Shown in pieces: positions 54,533 through 63,582 of a stretch of 64,000 bases of DNA (position 1 is its first letter; every line of letters begins with the position of its first letter). The notes beneath the pieces were generated by a model, which made no database searches, was not told the origin of the DNA, and saw only the letters and a list, made by a program, of their open reading frames with translations. The stretch is from Pseudorhizobium tarimense (GTDB lineage: Bacteria; Pseudomonadota; Alphaproteobacteria; Rhizobiales; Rhizobiaceae): assembly GCF_022968135.1 (NCBI RefSeq), contig NZ_JALJRA010000001.1, positions 62,001 through 126,000 on the forward strand. Reading direction: 5' to 3'. The position numbers and the translations under genes are program-made.

Positions 54533-55714
54533 ATGGCGCGCATCGGGGACACGATCATGGCGACTACAGGCGCACAGGGCCGGCGACAGAAAAAAGGGGC
54601 GGCCGAATTGCGTCTGGCGCGCGCCGAGGCCGCATTGCCCGGCGAAGACGCCGACATCACCGACTACACGCCACTCGGGCGCGAAGCGCTGGAGGTGGCC
54701 GCAAGCTGGGCACTGATCGGAATCTTCTGCCTGCTCGGGCTTGCCGTCGTTTCCTACATGAAGCTGGTGCTGATCCCGATCACGCTTGCCATCGTCGTCG
54801 GCATCATTCTCGGCATGGCGGCGGAGCGGCTCGGAGAGATGGGCGTGCCGCGGTTCGGCACCGCGCTCATCCTGTCCTCGGCGGTGGCCGTCGTCCTCTT
54901 CCTTCTGATCAACGCGCTTGCGGGACCGATCGGCTTCTTCGTCGAAAACGGTCCCGACATCATCGAGCAGATGATCGACCGGGTGATGCCGTTTCTGCAG
55001 CGGCAGGAGTGGCTAAATATCAGCCCCGTGACCTTCCAGACGGGTCCGATGTCGATGGAAAAGCTGCTGGAGAACAGCAGCAGTGTGCTGGCCGTGCTGA
55101 CCGCTAGCCTGACGCCCGCCATCATCCAAGCGATGATCTTCTTTGCCGCGCTGATGCTCTTTCTCTATGGCCGAGTGCGTTTGCGCCGGACGGTCATCAT
55201 GGCCTTCCCGCGTCGCCACCAGCGGCTGATCGCCATCCGCGTGCTGAACTCGATGGAAGAGGTTCTCGGCTACTATTTTGCCACCGCCGCGATGCTCTAC
55301 CTCGCGCTCGGCGTTTCGATGACGGTGATCGCCTACCTGGGCAATCTTGGCTCTCCCGTGATGTGGGGCATCTTCGCCTTCATCTCGAGCTTCATTCCTT
55401 ATCTCGGCATTACTCTAATGACGGCTTCGGTGGCTTTGGGTGGGGTTTTAACCCATGACACGCTGATCCTCGGCCTCCTGCCGGCCTTCGTCTTCTTCGT
55501 CGTGCACTTGCTGATGGAAAACCTTGTGTTTCCCGCGATCATGGGCCGGCAGTGGGAGATCAACCCCTTCCTGGTGTTCATCGCCATCATCTTCTGGACC
55601 TGGATGTGGGGGGCCGTCGGCGCCATGCTAGCGCTGCCGCTGTCGCTGATCGTCATGACGATTGCCAACGAACTCTTTCCGGAGCGCAAGACGGTACCGC
55701 ATTTGCCCGGCTGA
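54533..55714 (+). CDS. AI-2E family transporter
   Basis: 393 residues: a charged N-terminus and about eight helices ('MKLVLIPITLAIVVGIILGM', 'TALILSSAVAVVLFLLINALA', 'AIIQAMIFFAALMLFLYG', 'SFIPYLGITLMTASVALGG' and 'FLVFIAIIFWTWMWGAVGAMLALPLSLI'). Matches the AI-2E family (TqsA-type), which exports signalling or other small molecules or ions. No lsr/luxS gene is nearby, so AI-2 transport is not implied. The start could be any of several ATGs at 54533-54557. Confidence 0.87.
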   Translation: MARIGDTIMATTGAQGRRQKKGAAELRLARAEAALPGEDADITDYTPLGREALEVAASWALIGIFCLLGLAVVSYMKLVLIPITLAIVVGIILGMAAERLGEMGVPRFGTALILSSAVAVVLFLLINALAGPIGFFVENGPDIIEQMIDRVMPFLQRQEWLNISPVTFQTGPMSMEKLLENSSSVLAVLTASLTPAIIQAMIFFAALMLFLYGRVRLRRTVIMAFPRRHQRLIAIRVLNSMEEVLGYYFATAAMLYLALGVSMTVIAYLGNLGSPVMWGIFAFISSFIPYLGITLMTASVALGGVLTHDTLILGLLPAFVFFVVHLLMENLVFPAIMGRQWEINPFLVFIAIIFWTWMWGAVGAMLALPLSLIVMTIANELFPERKTVPHLPG

Positions 55715-55720
55715 GCGCGC

Positions 55721-56116
55721 TTAGTCGTAGAGGTAGTACTGTTCCCATTCCCCTCGCGGGATCTTGGCGCCGACCTTGTAATGGAACGACCGGATATCCA
55801 GTCCGCGCTCACCGGTCACGCACTTGAACTTCAGGCGATACCAGTCTCCGCCACTGCGGAAGGCGGCACCGGGTGCCCTGACGGAATTGCCCTCCTCGAC
55901 CGGATCGGAGAAGGTGTAGGCGATCACCTTGTCCGGCTTGAGTCCCTTCTGCTCGTCCGCAATCCGCTTCATTGCCTCGATATCACAGCGCTGCTCGCGC
56001 CGTTCCTCCGGCGCCAGCGCCTTCAACTGCTTGACGATGCGGGCATCCATGGCCTGCGCGGGACAGACGGCCGCCAGCACCAGAAGCGCCAGGGCTGCAA
56101 TCTTCTTGTTTCTCAA
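55721..56116 (-). CDS. DUF930 domain periplasmic protein
   Basis: 131 residues with a signal peptide ('MRNKKIAALALLVLAAVCPAQA'). Mature part 'MDARIVKQLKALAPEERREQRCDIEAMKRI' and 'WYRLKFKCVTGERGLDIRSFHYKVG' is DUF930, a small rhizobial secreted family of unknown function; two cysteines may form a disulfide. Convergent with the AI-2E gene, six bases apart. Confidence 0.88.
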   Translation of the reverse strand: MRNKKIAALALLVLAAVCPAQAMDARIVKQLKALAPEERREQRCDIEAMKRIADEQKGLKPDKVIAYTFSDPVEEGNSVRAPGAAFRSGGDWYRLKFKCVTGERGLDIRSFHYKVGAKIPRGEWEQYYLYD

Positions 56117-56228
56117 CTTGGCCTCATCCGATGGGATTCGAACGGTCGGAAACTAGGAGACGGGGGCGCAATTCGCCACCTACCAGAGCGGGAAATAGGA
56201 TCTAGCGGCCGCTGTTGGAGATCATGAG

Positions 56229-56596
56229 ATGAATGGCGTGATGCTTTCGGACGCGGAGAAAGAGAAGATTAAGCTCCGGGCAGAATTATTACGATGGCTT
56301 GGACATCGGCGTCATGTTGATTGGTGTGCTGATACCTACTACGCGGCTCATCTACGGCGACATCAGCGCAAGCGTCAGTGCGCGACCTGGCTGGTCGATT
56401 CACCGTTGCCTTGTTTCCTGCTCGGTTTGGGTCCTACATTGATTGGAGCGAAAGCACTAGAAAGGTTGAAGACATAACTGATAAACTGATCCTCTTCCTG
56501 ACGCCAATCATTGGTGTTGCCTGCTTGGCCGCTTTCGTCTGGTGGCAAAACGAGCGCGATGCCGCTTTGCGCGAGTCTCACAGCGAGAAAAAGTAA
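56229..56596 (+). pseudogene. Frameshifted small membrane protein
   Basis: Starts 'MNGVMLSDAEKEKIKLRAE', shifts near 56286 (one T) to 'YYDGLDIGVMLIGVLIPTTRLIYGDISASVSARPGW', and shifts near 56395 to 'FTVALFPARFGSYIDWSESTRKVEDITDKLILFLTP' and 'ACLAAFVWWQNERDAALRE'. Reassembled, it is a ~120-residue protein with two or three helices. Two single-base lesions separate the pieces. The family is not recognised. Confidence 0.5.
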
Positions 56597-56675
56597 CCCG
56601 GTTCTACACGCCTTGCCTCTCGGCAAGCCGCCTCCTATCTCTGGCACTCCCTTCCGTACCAACCGGAGTGCTTCC

Positions 56676-58799
56676 TTGTCCGTCTCCCGCAAGCCCGTCT
56701 TCGCCGACCTTCCCTCCCCGCCCGCTGCTGAAAAGAAGCCGGCATCGGACACGCGCCACGGCATCACCCGCACCGACGACTATGCCTGGATGCGGGCGGG
56801 AAACTGGCAGGCGATGTTCAAGGACCCGAGCCTGCTCAACCCCGAACTGCGTGCGCACCTGGAGGCGGAGAATGCATATGTGGGCGCCGCCATGGCGGAC
56901 ACCAAGGCGCTGCAGAAGACGCTGTTTGCGGAGATGAAGGGGCGCATCAAGGAAGACGACAGCTCGGTGCCGATGAAGGACGGTCCTTACGCCTATGGGA
57001 CCTCCTTCGTCACCGGGGGGGAGCAGCCGCGATATTTTCGCATTCCGCGCGACGCCGACCACAAGGATGAAGCAAGCCGGAAGCTGCTGCTCGATGGCGA
57101 CAAGGAAGCAAGCGGCAAGGACTATTTTCGCCTCGCCGGCCTCGACCACACCACCGACCACCGCTTCGGCATTTGGGGCTATGACGACAAGGGATCGGAA
57201 TATTTCACGCTGCGCATCCGCGATCTGGAGACCGGCGAGGATCTCTCCGACGTTATCGAGAACACCGGCGGCGGTGGCGTCTGGGCTCCGGACGGCAAGA
57301 GCTTCTTCTATACGCTGCAGGACGAGAACCACCGGCCGTCCAAGGTCTTCCACCACATCGTGGGCCAGCCGCAGTCAGAAGACCGGCTGGTCTACGAGGA
57401 GAAGGACCCGGGCTTCTTCATGGGGGTCGGCGGCTCGCTGCTCGACGACTTCATCTATATCGACGTGCATGATCACGAGACGTCGGAATATCGCCTGCTC
57501 TCGACGAAAGACCTGATGGCCGAACCGACACTGGTGGCGGAACGGGTCGAAGGCATCGAATATTCGATGACGGAAGGCGGCAACGTCTTCTATATCCTGA
57601 CCAACGACGGCGGCGCCAAGGATTTCAAGATCATGGAAGCGCCGGCTGATGCGCCGACGAAAGAGAACTGGCGCGAGGTCGTGCCGCACGAAGCGGGACG
57701 GCTGATCATCAGCCATATGGCCTTTGCCCGCCACCTCGTCTGGCTGCAGCGCAAGGACGGCCTGCCGCAGATCGTCATCCGTGATAGGCAAAGCGGCAAC
57801 GAGCACACCATCTCCTTCGACGAGGAAGCCTATTCGCTTGGCCTTCAGGGAGCCGCGGAATACGACACCGACACCATCCGGTTCTCCTATTCGTCGATGA
57901 CAACGCCGTCGCAGCTCTACGATTACAACATGGCGACGCGCGAGCGGACGCTTCTGAAGACGCAGGAAGTGCCCTCGGGGCACAATCCGGACGACTACGT
58001 TACCCGGAGGGTGATGGCGCGGGCGCATGACGGCGAACTGGTGCCTGTCTCGCTGCTCTACCGGACGGATACGCCGCTCGATGGCTCTGCGCCCTGCCTG
58101 CTTTACGGCTACGGTGCTTACGGTATCACGATTCCAGCCAGCTTCTCCACCAATGCGCTGTCGCTCGCCGACCGCGGCTTCGTCTACGCCATTGCCCATA
58201 TCCGCGGCGGCAAGGACAAGGGCTTTTCGTGGTACGAAGACGGGAAGATGAAGAAGAAGGAGAATACCTTCAAGGACTTCATTGCGGCGGCTGATCATCT
58301 GGTGGAAGAGAAGTTCACGTGCTACGCGAACATCATCGCCGAGGGCGGGTCTGCCGGCGGCATGCTGATGGGCGCAGTCGCCAACATGGCGCCGGAGAAA
58401 TTCGCCGGCATCGTCGCCGCCGTTCCCTTCGTCGATGTGCTCAACACCATGCTCGACGACACGCTGCCGCTCACCCCGCCGGAATGGCCGGAATGGGGCA
58501 ATCCGCTGGAATCGGAAGAGGAGTACAGCTGGATCGCCGCCTACAGCCCCTACGACAATGTCGCGACCAAGCCCTACCCGCCGATCCTGGCGATTTCCGG
58601 CCTGACGGACCCTCGCGTCACCTATTGGGAGCCGACCAAGTGGATCGCCAAGCTGCGCGAGACGGCGCCGGAAGCAGGCCCCTATCTGCTGAAGACCAAC
58701 ATGGCGGCAGGGCACGGCGGCAAGTCCGGACGCTTTGAGCGGCTGGAGGAGATCGCCTTCGAATACGCCTTCGCCATCAAGGTGGCGGGAAAGATGTAA
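56676..58799 (+). CDS. ptrB: Oligopeptidase B-like S9 peptidase
   Basis: 707 residues: an N-terminal beta-propeller cap and a C-terminal alpha/beta hydrolase. Triad S559 ('EGGSAGGMLMG'), D645 ('GLTDPRVTYWEP') and H680 ('AAGHGGKSGR'); the spacing matches Escherichia coli oligopeptidase B. It cleaves short peptides after Arg or Lys in the cytoplasm. The start is a TTG at 56676 with GGAG eight bases before; the frame extends upstream but without family residues. Confidence 0.93.
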   Translation: MSVSRKPVFADLPSPPAAEKKPASDTRHGITRTDDYAWMRAGNWQAMFKDPSLLNPELRAHLEAENAYVGAAMADTKALQKTLFAEMKGRIKEDDSSVPMKDGPYAYGTSFVTGGEQPRYFRIPRDADHKDEASRKLLLDGDKEASGKDYFRLAGLDHTTDHRFGIWGYDDKGSEYFTLRIRDLETGEDLSDVIENTGGGGVWAPDGKSFFYTLQDENHRPSKVFHHIVGQPQSEDRLVYEEKDPGFFMGVGGSLLDDFIYIDVHDHETSEYRLLSTKDLMAEPTLVAERVEGIEYSMTEGGNVFYILTNDGGAKDFKIMEAPADAPTKENWREVVPHEAGRLIISHMAFARHLVWLQRKDGLPQIVIRDRQSGNEHTISFDEEAYSLGLQGAAEYDTDTIRFSYSSMTTPSQLYDYNMATRERTLLKTQEVPSGHNPDDYVTRRVMARAHDGELVPVSLLYRTDTPLDGSAPCLLYGYGAYGITIPASFSTNALSLADRGFVYAIAHIRGGKDKGFSWYEDGKMKKKENTFKDFIAAADHLVEEKFTCYANIIAEGGSAGGMLMGAVANMAPEKFAGIVAAVPFVDVLNTMLDDTLPLTPPEWPEWGNPLESEEEYSWIAAYSPYDNVATKPYPPILAISGLTDPRVTYWEPTKWIAKLRETAPEAGPYLLKTNMAAGHGGKSGRFERLEEIAFEYAFAIKVAGKM

Positions 58800-58931
58800 T
58801 ATCAACGGCTCCAGCCAACCTCGGGGCCGCTTCCTCTCCTCTAAACTCGACAGGAGCCTTGACGTGACGCCGCGGAACCGGAACGCTGCGGCGGAATTAT
58901 CCGCTGGAGCGGACATGGAGGCAGCCGGGGC

Positions 58932-60191
58932 GTGATTTCAAAGCAGTGGTGGATCCTTGTGCGGTTCCTGCGCCGGCTATGGGTGCGGGCGACGCTCTAT
59001 TGCGTCGTTGCGATATTCGTGGCGCTCGCCGCCATTGCGCTTGATCCCTTCATGCCCTCGGAGCTTCCGCGCAAAGTCGGCACGGATGCCGTCGATGCCA
59101 TTCTTTCCATCATCGCCTCGAGCATGCTGGCGGTGACGACCTTCTCCATGACGACGCTGGTCTCTGCCACCACGGCTGCCTCCAACAATGCGACGCCGCG
59201 CGCGACATCCCTCCTGCTGGAGGACAGCACTTCGCAGAGAGCGCTTTCCACCTTCCTCGGCAGTTTTCTCTTCTCCCTCGTCGGGCTGATCGCGCTCAAC
59301 ACGGAGCTCTACGGGGCCGGCGGTCGCTTCGTTCTCTTCATTGCGACATTGGTCGTCGTGGCATTGATCGTCGTCACGCTCCTCCAGTGGATCGACCACC
59401 TGGCGGGGCTCGGGCGGGTCGCGGAAACCATCAGCCGAGTCGAACGTGCCGCTTCCAAGGCCTATCAAGCCCATCGTCGCATGCCCTATCTGGGCTGCGT
59501 GCCGCTGCGGGGGGAGGTTCCGGACGGTGCGATCGAGATCCAGCACAACCGTGTGGGCTACCTTCAGCATCTCGACATACAAGCGCTGTCTTCAATTGCC
59601 GAGGAGGCAGGTGCCGACATCTATGTGAGGCGCAGGCCCGGCGGCCTTTGCGATCCCTCAACGCCCATTGCCGGTTTGGTTCTGCGTGACAGTGGCGCAA
59701 CCTACGACCCCAGCCTGACGGAACGCATCCGTGCCGCCTTCACGCTTGGCGAGCGCCGCTCCTATGACCAGGATCCCCGCTTCGGGCTGATTGCGCTTTC
59801 CGAGATCGGGTCGCGCGCCCTCTCCCCCGGACTGAACGATCCAGGCACTGCGATCGATGTCCTGGCGACGCTGGTGCGGGTGCTGCTTCCCGATGCCGAG
59901 GAGGAGGAGCCGGAAGATCACGAGGTGCAGCATCCGCATGTCCACCTGACGCCGCTCAGCGAAGATGACCTGATCGATTCGGCCTTTATGCCGATCTCCC
60001 GCGACGGGGCCGGCATGATCGAGATCGCGATCCGACTGCAGAAGGCGCTCGCGGCCGTCGCCGCTGCGGCCCACCCGGATCTTCGCCTCGCCGCAACGCG
60101 ATTATCCAAGATTGCCGAGCGGCGGGCACTGGAACACCTGGACTTCGAAGTGGACCGGGAACGGCTGACAGCCGAGGTGGCGAAGCTCTAA
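58932..60191 (+). CDS. DUF2254 membrane protein
   Basis: 419 residues. Four N-terminal helices ('ATLYCVVAIFVALAAIAL', 'ILSIIASSMLAVTTFSMTTLVSAT', 'FLGSFLFSLVGLIALNTELYG' and 'FVLFIATLVVVALIVVTLLQW') and a soluble C-terminal half ('SEIGSRALSPGLNDPGTAIDV'), the standard DUF2254 build. The soluble half has the 'SPxxNDPxTA' motif seen in all members. Function unknown. GTG start with a weak site; the protein after the oligopeptidase may be co-transcribed with it. Confidence 0.88.
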   Translation: MISKQWWILVRFLRRLWVRATLYCVVAIFVALAAIALDPFMPSELPRKVGTDAVDAILSIIASSMLAVTTFSMTTLVSATTAASNNATPRATSLLLEDSTSQRALSTFLGSFLFSLVGLIALNTELYGAGGRFVLFIATLVVVALIVVTLLQWIDHLAGLGRVAETISRVERAASKAYQAHRRMPYLGCVPLRGEVPDGAIEIQHNRVGYLQHLDIQALSSIAEEAGADIYVRRRPGGLCDPSTPIAGLVLRDSGATYDPSLTERIRAAFTLGERRSYDQDPRFGLIALSEIGSRALSPGLNDPGTAIDVLATLVRVLLPDAEEEEPEDHEVQHPHVHLTPLSEDDLIDSAFMPISRDGAGMIEIAIRLQKALAAVAAAAHPDLRLAATRLSKIAERRALEHLDFEVDRERLTAEVAKL

Positions 60192-60324
60192 GTCTCTGCC
60201 CGACAGTCGCCTTGCGCTGCACAACCAGCGGGCGCAAATCACCCACATTCTACTCTTCACCATCTGTCAAGCCACCGATTCGGCTCCGCCACGGTCGTCG
60301 CAAGCCTCGCGCAAGGTTCCCGCG

Positions 60325-60340
60325 TTAACCATTTATTAAC
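60325..60340 (+). promoter_or_regulatory. Full CtrA binding box
   Basis: TTAA-N7-TTAAC (60325-60340) matches the complete CtrA consensus of alphaproteobacteria, 21 bases before the start codon of the small gene at 60362. The position so close to the ATG would fit repression or a leader-poor promoter. Confidence 0.7.
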
Positions 60341-60361
60341 GATTGAACCAGGTGTCTTCCC

Positions 60362-60646
60362 ATGAAGATCGACAGCGGACTGAGCAGCTACAACTACCAA
60401 AGCCGATCCTCAGATGTCGAGCGGCGGCCGGAAGAGACTGCCCTGCGCGAAAGTGAAACGCCGAAGCGAACGAGTTCCTTTACTGTTGAGAGCAGCACCC
60501 TTCTTTCCACCTCGCTGGCCAATGCTCTGTGGATGGTCGGTGATGCGACGAAGCCTGCAACCGAAGCTCCGGCCCCCGTGAATGCAGCGGCAGCTCCGCA
60601 AGGCGAATGGGTTGCAGAGCGCTATCGAGAGTTCAGCGAGTTCTGA
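60362..60646 (+). CDS. Hypothetical small protein with upstream CtrA box
   Basis: 94 residues, hydrophilic, Ser/Glu/Ala-rich ('MKIDSGLSSYNYQSRSSDVE', 'TSSFTVESSTLLSTSLANAL', 'EWVAERYREFSEF'). No membrane helix, no known domain. Start at 60362 with CCAGG upstream. The CtrA box suggests cell-cycle or motility timing; flagellar and pilus genes in rhizobia often carry such sites, but no such genes are adjacent. Real-gene status rests on the promoter and codon usage. Confidence 0.6.
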   Translation: MKIDSGLSSYNYQSRSSDVERRPEETALRESETPKRTSSFTVESSTLLSTSLANALWMVGDATKPATEAPAPVNAAAAPQGEWVAERYREFSEF

Positions 60647-60662
60647 CTTCGGCTTGCGCCCG

Positions 60663-61421
60663 TCAGTGACTGTGCGCTCGTGCCGCCGTTGAAGATGCGC
60701 AGCACTGAGCTTCTCCACGCTCATCATCGACCGTTTTTGCCAAGGCTTGCTCAACTGATCCATGACTGTGGCCGGCATGGGGGTCGAGGGTGACCTCGCC
60801 GCCCGACTGCCACTCCTTCCATGACTGGCGCAGGATCTGCAGCGAAGAAGACAGGAAGAGGCCCGCCATGATGGTAGCGACGGCAAGATCCGGCCAGGCG
60901 GTGGCGGTGCCCCAGACGCAGAGAGCCGCTATCATAACGATAACATTGCCGATCGCATCATTGCGCGAGCAGAGCCAGACGGAGCGGACATTGGCGTCGC
61001 CATCCTTGTAGCTCATCAACAGCAGGACACTTAGAAGATTGGCGGCGAGCGCGAGCAGGCCGATCAGTCCCATCACCGGCGCTTCCGGCACGCCGTTGTA
61101 GAACACGCGCCATATCGTCGAGCCGAAGACCCAGAGCCCCATCAGGAAGAGGCTGATCCCCTTGGCAGCAGCGGCCGTGGTGCGGATGCGGATCGATGCG
61201 CCGATGACGGCGAGCGAGATGCCGTAGGTGACGGCATCGGCGAAGAAGTCAAGGGCATCCGCCTGCAGCGCCTGCGAGCGTGCCATCTGTCCGGCCGTCA
61301 TCTCGACGAAGAACATCAGGCCGTTGATGGCGATGACCGCCCAGAGCCGGCGCTTGTAATCGGCCGAAAGGCCTTCGAAGGTAGTGTTCTCGTGGCCGCA
61401 GCATGCACTCATGGTCGTCAC
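60663..61421 (-). CDS. CDF-type metal cation exporter (short form)
   Basis: 252 residues, six helices. Metal-site acidic residues are seen in 'ADALDFFADAVTYG' (helix 2) and 'CSRNDAIGNVIVM' (helix 5). Both ends are metal-binding: 'MSACCGHENT' and a His/Cys-rich tail ('HAGHSHGSVEQ', 'QCCASSTAARAHSH'). It lacks the usual C-terminal cytoplasmic domain. Such short CDF proteins with Cys/His tails are exporters of Zn/Cd/Co or related metals. Divergent from its MerR regulator at 61499 with an operator between. GTG 61421 or ATG 61412 are possible starts. Confidence 0.9.
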   Translation of the reverse strand: MTTMSACCGHENTTFEGLSADYKRRLWAVIAINGLMFFVEMTAGQMARSQALQADALDFFADAVTYGISLAVIGASIRIRTTAAAAKGISLFLMGLWVFGSTIWRVFYNGVPEAPVMGLIGLLALAANLLSVLLLMSYKDGDANVRSVWLCSRNDAIGNVIVMIAALCVWGTATAWPDLAVATIMAGLFLSSSLQILRQSWKEWQSGGEVTLDPHAGHSHGSVEQALAKTVDDERGEAQCCASSTAARAHSH

Positions 61422-61451
61422 CTTTTCCTTGCAGAACTCTTGATGACGCCA

Positions 61452-61482
61452 TAGCTAATCCCTCTAGCCACTATAGGTTCAA
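61452..61482 (-). promoter_or_regulatory. MerR-controlled promoter of the CDF gene
   Basis: Minus-strand -35 TTGAAC (61477-61482) and -10 TAGCTA (61452-61457) with a 19-base spacer. The spacer holds a near-perfect dyad, CCTATAG and CTAGAGG around three bases (61461-61477), similar to CadR/PbrR/ZntR operators. It indicates activation of the CDF gene by the divergent MerR protein. Confidence 0.85.
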
Positions 61483-61498
61483 GAGGGAATTTTGCAAA

Positions 61499-61912
61499 AT
61501 GTACTCCATCGGGGATCTCTCACGGCTCACGGGTGTGAAGGTGCCGACCATCCGTTACTACGAGCAGGTGGGGCTGATCAGTGCAGCGCAGCGGTCGGAA
61601 GGCAACCAACGGCGCTACGAAAAAAACGATCTCGAGCGCCTTGCCTTCATCCGCCACGCACGAGACCTGGGCTTCGACGTGCCCGCCATCCGAGACCTTA
61701 TTGCGCTAAGCCACCATCCCGATGCACCCTGCGCCGGTGCCGACAGGATCGCCGAGGACCATCTCGCTGCCGTGCGCGAAAAGATTGCCAAGCTCAGGAA
61801 GCTCGAGCGGGAACTGGAGCGGATCGTCTCCCATTGCAGCGGCCATTCGGTGGAAGACTGCTATGTCATACGGGCGCTGTCCGAGCACGGGCTCTGCGAG
61901 GCAGAGCATTGA
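61499..61912 (+). CDS. MerR-family metal-responsive regulator (ZntR/CadR/PbrR-like)
   Basis: 137 residues: winged HTH ('MYSIGDLSRLTGVKVPTIRYYEQVGLI') and a metal loop with C78, C113 and C121; these positions match the Cd/Zn/Pb-sensing cysteines of CadR and PbrR. A further C133 near the end and His residues may add ligands. The start at 61499 is used; a longer frame from 61403 is not conserved. It controls the divergent CDF exporter. The metal is not decidable by reading. Confidence 0.9.
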   Translation: MYSIGDLSRLTGVKVPTIRYYEQVGLISAAQRSEGNQRRYEKNDLERLAFIRHARDLGFDVPAIRDLIALSHHPDAPCAGADRIAEDHLAAVREKIAKLRKLERELERIVSHCSGHSVEDCYVIRALSEHGLCEAEH

Positions 61913-62498
61913 CGAGGTCACGCTGTTGTAGCGAACTTCAACAATGAAGGCGAAGGTCGCCATGGACAGCTTTGATGTCGCGGCCGACCCGCCGCGGCGC
62001 ACGGCCATAGCGCACTGACCTGCCATTGCCTGGAGGGTAACCAAACGCTTCGCCGTTCGCGCCTTCCAGAGAAGTTCGACTGAGGCAAAGTCAATTCACG
62101 TCCCCTGAGCCTGCCCGCGGAAGGCGGCAGCAACCTGCCTTCTGGTTTCCTCTATGGAGGAAAGGCCAAGTGTCAACACCGATCGCGATCATTCATCCAT
62201 AGTTCCACCTCCTTCCAGGAATCACCCTGTAGCCGCTCCAAGTCCACAAAGGCGATTGTACCCTGAAGGCGGCATAGCCGCATGCTCTGCGAATGGTAGA
62301 CACGCTTGACAACCTCCGCAATCCGGCGCATCAATCGCGGCATGATCGACGCACGCGCACCCATCTCCTGCACGTATTTTTGGGCCTACCGGTAACGGGC
62401 GGCTCGACAGATCACAATGTCAACAAGCCGCCGTCAGGCGGCTTTGTTGTTCCAAGACGGCTCCTCCTGACGGCAGAAGAACCAGAAGGAAGCCAAAG
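61913..62498. other. Intergenic region with no firm gene
   Basis: About 585 bp. A minus-strand frame of 56 codons (62173-62343, 'MPRLMRRIAEVVKRVYHSQS...') has native-like codons but no good ribosome binding site, so it is not called. A terminator-like hairpin lies at its right end. No tRNA could be recognised. Confidence 0.35.
62422..62448. terminator. Terminator-like hairpin upstream of the GNAT gene
   Basis: AAGCCGCC and GGCGGCTT form a perfect eight-base stem with a GTCA loop, extended by AAC/GTT after one bulge and followed by TTGTT. It lies 50 bases before the GNAT start and could also be part of its leader. Confidence 0.55.
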
Positions 62499-62987
62499 AT
62501 GACGGAAGATACCGAAACTACACTGCCCCGCCCGCCGGTCGTCACCATTCGTGCCGCCAAGCGCCATGACCTGCCGGAACTGAACGAGATGATCATGGCG
62601 CTCGCCGCCCATCATGGTGATGCTGCGGGCATGACACAAGACAAGCTCGAACGCGACCTGTTTGGCCCCTTGCCGTGGATCCAGGCGCTGGTGGCCGACA
62701 GCGGCGATGGGCTGATGGGCTACGCGATCCTGGTGCCGCTCTACAGGGCGCAGGAAGGTCGTCGCGGCATGGACCTGCATCACCTCTTCGTCCGGGACGG
62801 CCAGCGCGGCAACGGCATCGGCCAGCACCTCGTCTCGCGCGCCAGGGAGATTGCCCGCAGCGCCGGCTGCGATTTCCTTTCCGTCAGCGCCGCCACCGGC
62901 AATGTCGCCGCCCATCGCTTCTACGAGCAGATGGACTTCCTGGCGCGCCCCGTGACCGGTATGCGTTACATGCAGGCGCTCGCCTGA
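62499..62987 (+). CDS. GNAT-family N-acetyltransferase
   Basis: 162 residues. 'AAKRHDLPELNEMIMALAAHHGD', 'GYAILVPLYRAQEGRRGMDLHHLFVRDGQRGNGIGQHLV' (acetyl-CoA loop QRGNGIG) and 'NVAAHRFYEQMDF' are the GNAT motifs; it resembles diamine or aminoalkylphosphonate acetyltransferases. Substrate unknown. The pfpI remnant follows 22 bases later and may once have been co-transcribed. Confidence 0.9.
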   Translation: MTEDTETTLPRPPVVTIRAAKRHDLPELNEMIMALAAHHGDAAGMTQDKLERDLFGPLPWIQALVADSGDGLMGYAILVPLYRAQEGRRGMDLHHLFVRDGQRGNGIGQHLVSRAREIARSAGCDFLSVSAATGNVAAHRFYEQMDFLARPVTGMRYMQALA

Positions 62988-63009
62988 TCGCCCCTGACGG
63001 AGGCCTTGC

Positions 63010-63575
63010 ATGGCTCGCATGGCAATTGCACTGACACCGGAGTTCGCCAACTGGGAAGCCGCGCTGCTAATAGCGGTGGCGCGCGGCTATCTCGAGGTGG
63101 AGATCATTACCGCTTCGCCCGACGGCGAGCCCGTCACCTCCATGGGTGGGCTCAAGGTGGTGCCGGACATTGCTTATGCCAGCCTCGATCCGGCAGCCTT
63201 CGATGCGCTGGTCATTCCGGGCGGTCTTGCCTGGGAAAAAGGTGCGGCACCCGATTTCACCGACCACGTCCGCTCCTTCCACGACTGAGGCAAGGTGGTG
63301 GCAGGCATCTGCGCGGCGGCCAGTGCGATCGCGGGAACCGGCCTGCTGAACAGCGTCGCCCATACCGGCAATTCGCTTGCCGCACACCGGCAATACCCTG
63401 GTTACGCAGGAGACACACTTTATCGCGACCAGCCGCAGGCGGTCTCGCATGCGCGGGTGATCACCGCGCCCGGCTCCTCTCCGGTCACGTTCACGAAGGA
63501 AATCCTCAAGCGCTCGATCTCTGGGGGGCGGAGGCGGAAGCCGCAATCGCCGCGTTCTCCCGCGAACATTGCTGA
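63010..63575 (+). pseudogene. DJ-1/PfpI-family protein with in-frame stop and frameshift
   Basis: 'MARMAIALTPEFANWEAALL' to 'DALVIPGGLAWEKG' and 'DHVRSFHD' ends in TGA at 63286-63288. The same frame continues 'GKVVAGICAAASAIAGTGLL', which holds the nucleophile-elbow Cys, to 'VITAPGSSPVTFTKEIL'. Near 63506 a frameshift carries the end 'ALDLWGAEAEAAIAAFSREHC'. A complete ~188-residue glutamine-amidotransferase-like protein is recovered after two repairs. The stop may stand for an original CGA (Arg) codon. Confidence 0.85.
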
Positions 63576-63582
63576 CCTTTCT

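Noticed and set aside
56101..56160. GGGATTCGAAC resembling the T-arm of a minus-strand tRNA
   Set aside because: The flanking bases do not form a T stem and no anticodon or acceptor arm could be folded.
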